From the NCBI RefSeq assembly GCF_900327275.1, contig NZ_LS398548.1, forward strand, positions 2,405,804 through 2,469,803: a stretch of 64,000 nt of DNA, given 5' to 3'. A model generated the notes under the pieces. The model was not told the DNA's origin. It saw only the letters and a list, made by a program, of their open reading frames with translations, and made no database searches. The DNA comes from Orientia tsutsugamushi (lineage in GTDB: Bacteria > Pseudomonadota > Alphaproteobacteria > Rickettsiales > Rickettsiaceae). Shown here in pieces: positions 60,870-64,000 of this stretch; positions within the stretch are counted from its first letter, which is position 1, and every line of letters begins with the position of its first letter. A program made the translations under genes and the position numbers.

Positions 60870-61446
60870 ACTGAATTAACTATATAGAAAATACTCTATA
60901 GTAAAAAGCTTACTTTAATACCTAATACTAACTCAGTATTTTATCTTAAACGTTATTGTATCTGTTTATAAGCTATTAGTCAATTTTTTTTGAAGAATGT
61001 ACTACTCCTTTTCTAAATATAAACTCAAAGCTGCTAAGCAGTATTACAAAAATACATGAATAGGTATTACACCTCTTTTTACTTATAGCTATACCATTAT
61101 AAACTGGTACGACTTTGGAGCTTTATCAAAAGTATATAATATAACTGTTTTATAATAGCTTAGCTATATTTAACATTTGCTGCCCTAATATTTTTAGAAA
61201 ATATACCTTCGTAACACCAGATTAAGATAACCATGTATCTCTCTTTTGATTATTAGTTGGTATTAATCTCTTTCTTTCCTATTCTTGATATATCTTGCAA
61301 AAATTATCTATTAAATAGTATACTACCATAATACATTTTTTCATGCTAGGTTATTTTTATTTAAATTTGCTTTGTAATTCAAAATTTTCTCTTTGTATAC
61401 CTTTCATCTCTTTTCTTATCCTAAACTGACGTTATTAACCTATTCA
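60870..61446. other. AT-rich spacer with IS-end repeats
   Basis: No gene is visible. It must contain the tRNA-Ala promoter on the right of the tRNA. ATAACTGTTTTATA at 61140-61153 and the ACACCAGATTAAGATAA word at 61214-61230 repeat sequence found after mrdA (58009-58022 and 57878-57894), so part of this spacer is old IS material. Confidence 0.45.
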
Positions 61447-62973
61447 TTAGACGGAACTCTCGTTACCTACACCTATAGGCTGAGTATTTAAATCTACTTC
61501 ATTATTAAATTGAAGACTTGATACATTAGAACTATTTAAATCATCTGCTAAAAGTTGCAATGCTTCTAATTCACGCAACCCTAAATAACTAAAAATTTTA
61601 TATCTTATTTCATTAGGCAGATATTGAAAACCTGCCATCTTATCTGCATTCTCTATTATGCTTGGCATTAATCGAGCATATTTGATATTATCTTGAACAC
61701 GTTTAGCAATTGTAGGAATTGTTTGTGCACAATACCTGTAACAATTTTCAACTACATCATAATTAGCACATTTCATTTGCATATAACTTATATTATTTGA
61801 TAAATAATATAAGTTATATAGATTGTAATTGTTGACATAGGTATTTTTTATTGTCCACATATCTGTAGCTCTTTTCGCCAACGCTTCATTCCTATCTATA
61901 AATTCTTGATTTACTCCAAATTTTTCTGATTGTTCTATACAAGATTGTTCAGTACAGTTATCTTTATTACAATGTTTTGATGTAACAATATGAGAAATAA
62001 ATAATTCAGCTATTTTTAGCCCTAGATTATTATTTTTACAAACCATAAGAGAAGTTTCTTCAAAATCATTTTGTGCATTTATATCAAAATTACAATCCAA
62101 GAAAAATCTAACAACATCTGTATGCCCATTTTTAGCAGCAAAATGCATAACTGTGTTACCATGGTTATCTCGTAAATTAATGTTAGCATTATATTGCTTC
62201 ACTAATAGTTTAACACCATCTGCATTTCCATTGCCAGATAAAATATGTAATGCTGTTTCTCCTGTAAAATTTTGTAAATCAATGGTTGCATTATGCTCTG
62301 CTAAAATTTGCAATACACTAGCAAGAGTATCTTTTTTGAAATGACGACAACAAGAATGTATGGCAGTATTGCCTTGATTATCTGGTAAGTCTATATCAAT
62401 ATCTGCACAATGCTCTAACATATACTGCAAAGTTGCTACGCTTCCATGTTCAGCAGCACAATGTATAGCATGCATACCAGAATTATTTACAAGATTATGC
62501 ATACCTATAAGAAGCTTTACAGCCTCTACATGATCTAAGACCACAGCATAATGTAAAGCTGTACTGCCGTTTTGATCTTGTGTATCGGCAATGACATTAC
62601 GTGTTGCTAAAAGAAGCTTTATAATTTCTACATGTCCATGTGTAGCTGCATAATGTAATGGTGTTATATGAGTAATTGGTGTTTTTACGTTAATATCCAA
62701 ATTATTTTGTGTTAACAGAGTTCTTACGATTTCTACATGGCCACGTGCAGCTGCATAATGTAAAGCTGCCATACCATTAGTATCTAGTTCATTGATGTTT
62801 TCATTATCTTCTACTAGAAGACGTTCAACAGCTGCAACGTTGCCATCTTTCGCAAGCTGATGTAAATCATTATTATTATCTAAATAATTTTCTTCTCTAA
62901 TTAACCAAAAGTTTATACTATTGCGTATAAACCTATAACAATGTAATAATATATAACGTAATAACTGATCCAT
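61447..62973 (-). CDS. Ankyrin-repeat protein with F-box-like C-terminus
   Basis: 508 residues. About eight ankyrin repeats span residues 35-310: NDLHQLAKDGNVAAVERLLV, NGMAALHYAAARGHVEIVRT, ITPLHYAATHGHVEIIKLLL, NGSTALHYAVVLDHVEAVKL, GMHAIHCAAEHGSVATLQYM, QGNTAIHSC, TGETALHILSGNGNADGVKL and HGNTVMHFAAKNGHTDVVRF. A Cys-rich linker follows (SKHCNKDNCTEQSCIEQSEK). The end holds LPNEIRYKIFSYLGLRELEA (about residue 458), the PRANC/F-box pattern that binds host Skp1. Orientia Ank effectors with this layout are secreted by type I secretion and recruit SCF ubiquitin ligase; that role here is inferred by architecture. Confidence 0.92.
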   Translation of the reverse strand: MDQLLRYILLHCYRFIRNSINFWLIREENYLDNNNDLHQLAKDGNVAAVERLLVEDNENINELDTNGMAALHYAAARGHVEIVRTLLTQNNLDINVKTPITHITPLHYAATHGHVEIIKLLLATRNVIADTQDQNGSTALHYAVVLDHVEAVKLLIGMHNLVNNSGMHAIHCAAEHGSVATLQYMLEHCADIDIDLPDNQGNTAIHSCCRHFKKDTLASVLQILAEHNATIDLQNFTGETALHILSGNGNADGVKLLVKQYNANINLRDNHGNTVMHFAAKNGHTDVVRFFLDCNFDINAQNDFEETSLMVCKNNNLGLKIAELFISHIVTSKHCNKDNCTEQSCIEQSEKFGVNQEFIDRNEALAKRATDMWTIKNTYVNNYNLYNLYYLSNNISYMQMKCANYDVVENCYRYCAQTIPTIAKRVQDNIKYARLMPSIIENADKMAGFQYLPNEIRYKIFSYLGLRELEALQLLADDLNSSNVSSLQFNNEVDLNTQPIGVGNESSV

Positions 62974-63407
62974 AAGATAACCATCTATATTTAACTATAA
63001 GTATATATAAAATTTATAAAAAAACTACTAGATAAAACTAAATTGTGTAAAAATTAGTGAAAGGAGATATAGTAAAGAAAAAATAAAAAGAGATAGACAG
63101 TACAGTGGTAGTATATCCATATAATTCAAGAAAATAAGTAATGAAATTAACAAAAGAGATACTGCCATTATTTTATTAATATCATCGTTTACTTAATTCT
63201 ATTATCTCTATAATATAGATGTTCTTTTTTATATTTTCGGCATTTTGCAGAAGTGATGCCAAACTAGCAATTTTAGATTTATAAAGATGTAAGTTTTGAA
63301 AGAAATTGCTGCTAAATTCAGTTCAATTGATTAAATTAGCAGTAATTAGCAGTGGTTTGATAAGAGTGATCAGCAAAATATCCAGGAATTTTATCATACA
63401 AGGGTTA
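62974..63407. other. Spacer between the ankyrin/F-box gene and sdhE
   Basis: No gene, RNA or strong repeat is recognised in about 430 bp. The part next to 62973 should hold the ankyrin gene's promoter. Otherwise it is AT-rich with scattered stops in all frames. Confidence 0.5.
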
Positions 63408-63671
63408 CTATAACTGTTCTATACTTTTTAACATGCTAATTAATTTTTTATTTAAATGTTTGGGGGAGGGTTTTTTATTTGTTGTCCATTCATAAACGTC
63501 TTTGTCATCGCAATCCAAAATTAATGCAAAGTCTAGTAGTTCTTTATCGCTAAGAAATTCAAGATGCTTACTTAAAAATTTGCTTAACAAAAGATCGCTT
63601 TCTTTACATCCGCGATACGTTGCTCGATATATCAATCTCTTTATAATTCTCTGCTTCTCATCTTTATTCAT
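63408..63671 (-). CDS. sdhE: Succinate dehydrogenase flavinylation/assembly factor SdhE
   Basis: 87 residues. YRATYRGCKESDLLLSKFLS contains the RGxxE signature of the SdhE/Sdh5 family, followed by LEFLSDKELLDFALILDCDD and DVYEWTT with the conserved Trp. It helps attach FAD to SdhA of complex II. Small size and fold fit well. No neighbouring sdh genes lie in the window, which is common. Confidence 0.9.
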   Translation of the reverse strand: MNKDEKQRIIKRLIYRATYRGCKESDLLLSKFLSKHLEFLSDKELLDFALILDCDDKDVYEWTTNKKPSPKHLNKKLISMLKSIEQL

Positions 63672-64000
63672 ATAGACATTCTAAAAAACAATTTTATCTT
63701 AAAAGTCACATTTAAAACTTTATTTTACTAGAACATTATAATTAATAAAATAGCCAGTATTAACAATAAATATCCAACTTCAGGAATATATAGTTCAAAA
63801 ATTATACTATTGAATTTTTTGTGTTATTATACGATATTTACCATGTTGATAATATAAAAAATACTTTATAAAGTAATTAAATTAATAGAAATACAATATA
63901 ATATTGTTTACAGCGTATATGCTTTAATTATATGCAACATTTAGTTGATAATTTATTTTAATCTTAATACCAACCATTGTAACTGATCTTAATAAATGTA
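63672..64000. other. AT-rich right-edge spacer
   Basis: No gene, RNA or repeat is recognised. The segment just after 63671 should contain the sdhE promoter. Confidence 0.5.

Overview
The window is about 30% G+C and reads as an obligate intracellular Rickettsiales chromosome, most likely Orientia tsutsugamushi. The grounds are a Rickettsiales amplified genetic element (RAGE) with Ti-type and F-type conjugation genes, ankyrin-repeat genes, many insertion-sequence fragments, dense pseudogenes, and a core block with the gene content expected of the family. The assignment rests on family knowledge; no search was run.

Layout. (1) 1-5020 is a mobile-element scar. It holds the 5' part of a minus-strand protein built from 40-residue helical repeats, five of them nearly identical and tandem, that resemble TALE/mTERF nucleic-acid-binding repeats. 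It also holds a dead ankyrin gene, a dead tyrosine integrase, and an IS630-family element nested inside an IS982-family transposase. (2) 5021-35946 is a decayed RAGE, bounded by inverted copies of the start of its own replication gene. The plus-strand left part carries a DnaA-N-like replication protein and DnaB (both broken), two ppGpp-hydrolase-like HD proteins flanking two histidine-kinase-like proteins, an ankyrin protein, a small beta-barrel candidate and, on the minus strand, a Dam-like methyltransferase. A minus-strand cargo block (13.7-17.9 kb) holds a clostridial-toxin-like glycosyltransferase, a truncated SecA-like ATPase and unknown genes. Next come TraD(Ti) and TraA(Ti) (relaxase-helicase) around a likely oriT, a second degenerate TraA paralogue and an Rpn-family nuclease. 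Last is a minus-strand F-type operon traL-E-K-(pilin)-traB'/'N-F-H-G-D. Its middle (traV, traC, traW, traU, trbC) has been removed by a deletion that fused traB to traN in frame. A second integrase, also broken, closes the element. (3) 36295-64000 is core chromosome: secB, dcd, a porin, frr, nuoGHIJKLMN, tilS-ftsH-mpg-tsaE, the elongasome set rodA-mreD-mrdA, ubiD, a YqaA-like membrane protein, tRNA-Ala(UGC), an ankyrin/F-box effector candidate and sdhE.

How the genes work together. The nuo block encodes the peripheral NuoG and NuoI and all membrane proton-pumping subunits of complex I except NuoA; NuoB-F also lie elsewhere. rodA-mreD-mrdA would drive residual peptidoglycan elongation, but the encoded PBP2 has Gln in place of the catalytic Lys of its SxxK motif. 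The RAGE cannot conjugate on its own: nearly every transfer and replication gene carries one or more frameshifts or stops and the TraC ATPase gene is gone. Several cargo genes (ppGpp hydrolases, kinases, glycosyltransferase, Dam, ankyrin) remain open. The strongest candidates for something undescribed are the helical-repeat protein at the left edge, the PBP2 substitution, the traB'/'traN fusion, the toxin-like glycosyltransferase and a paired palindrome in front of nuoG.
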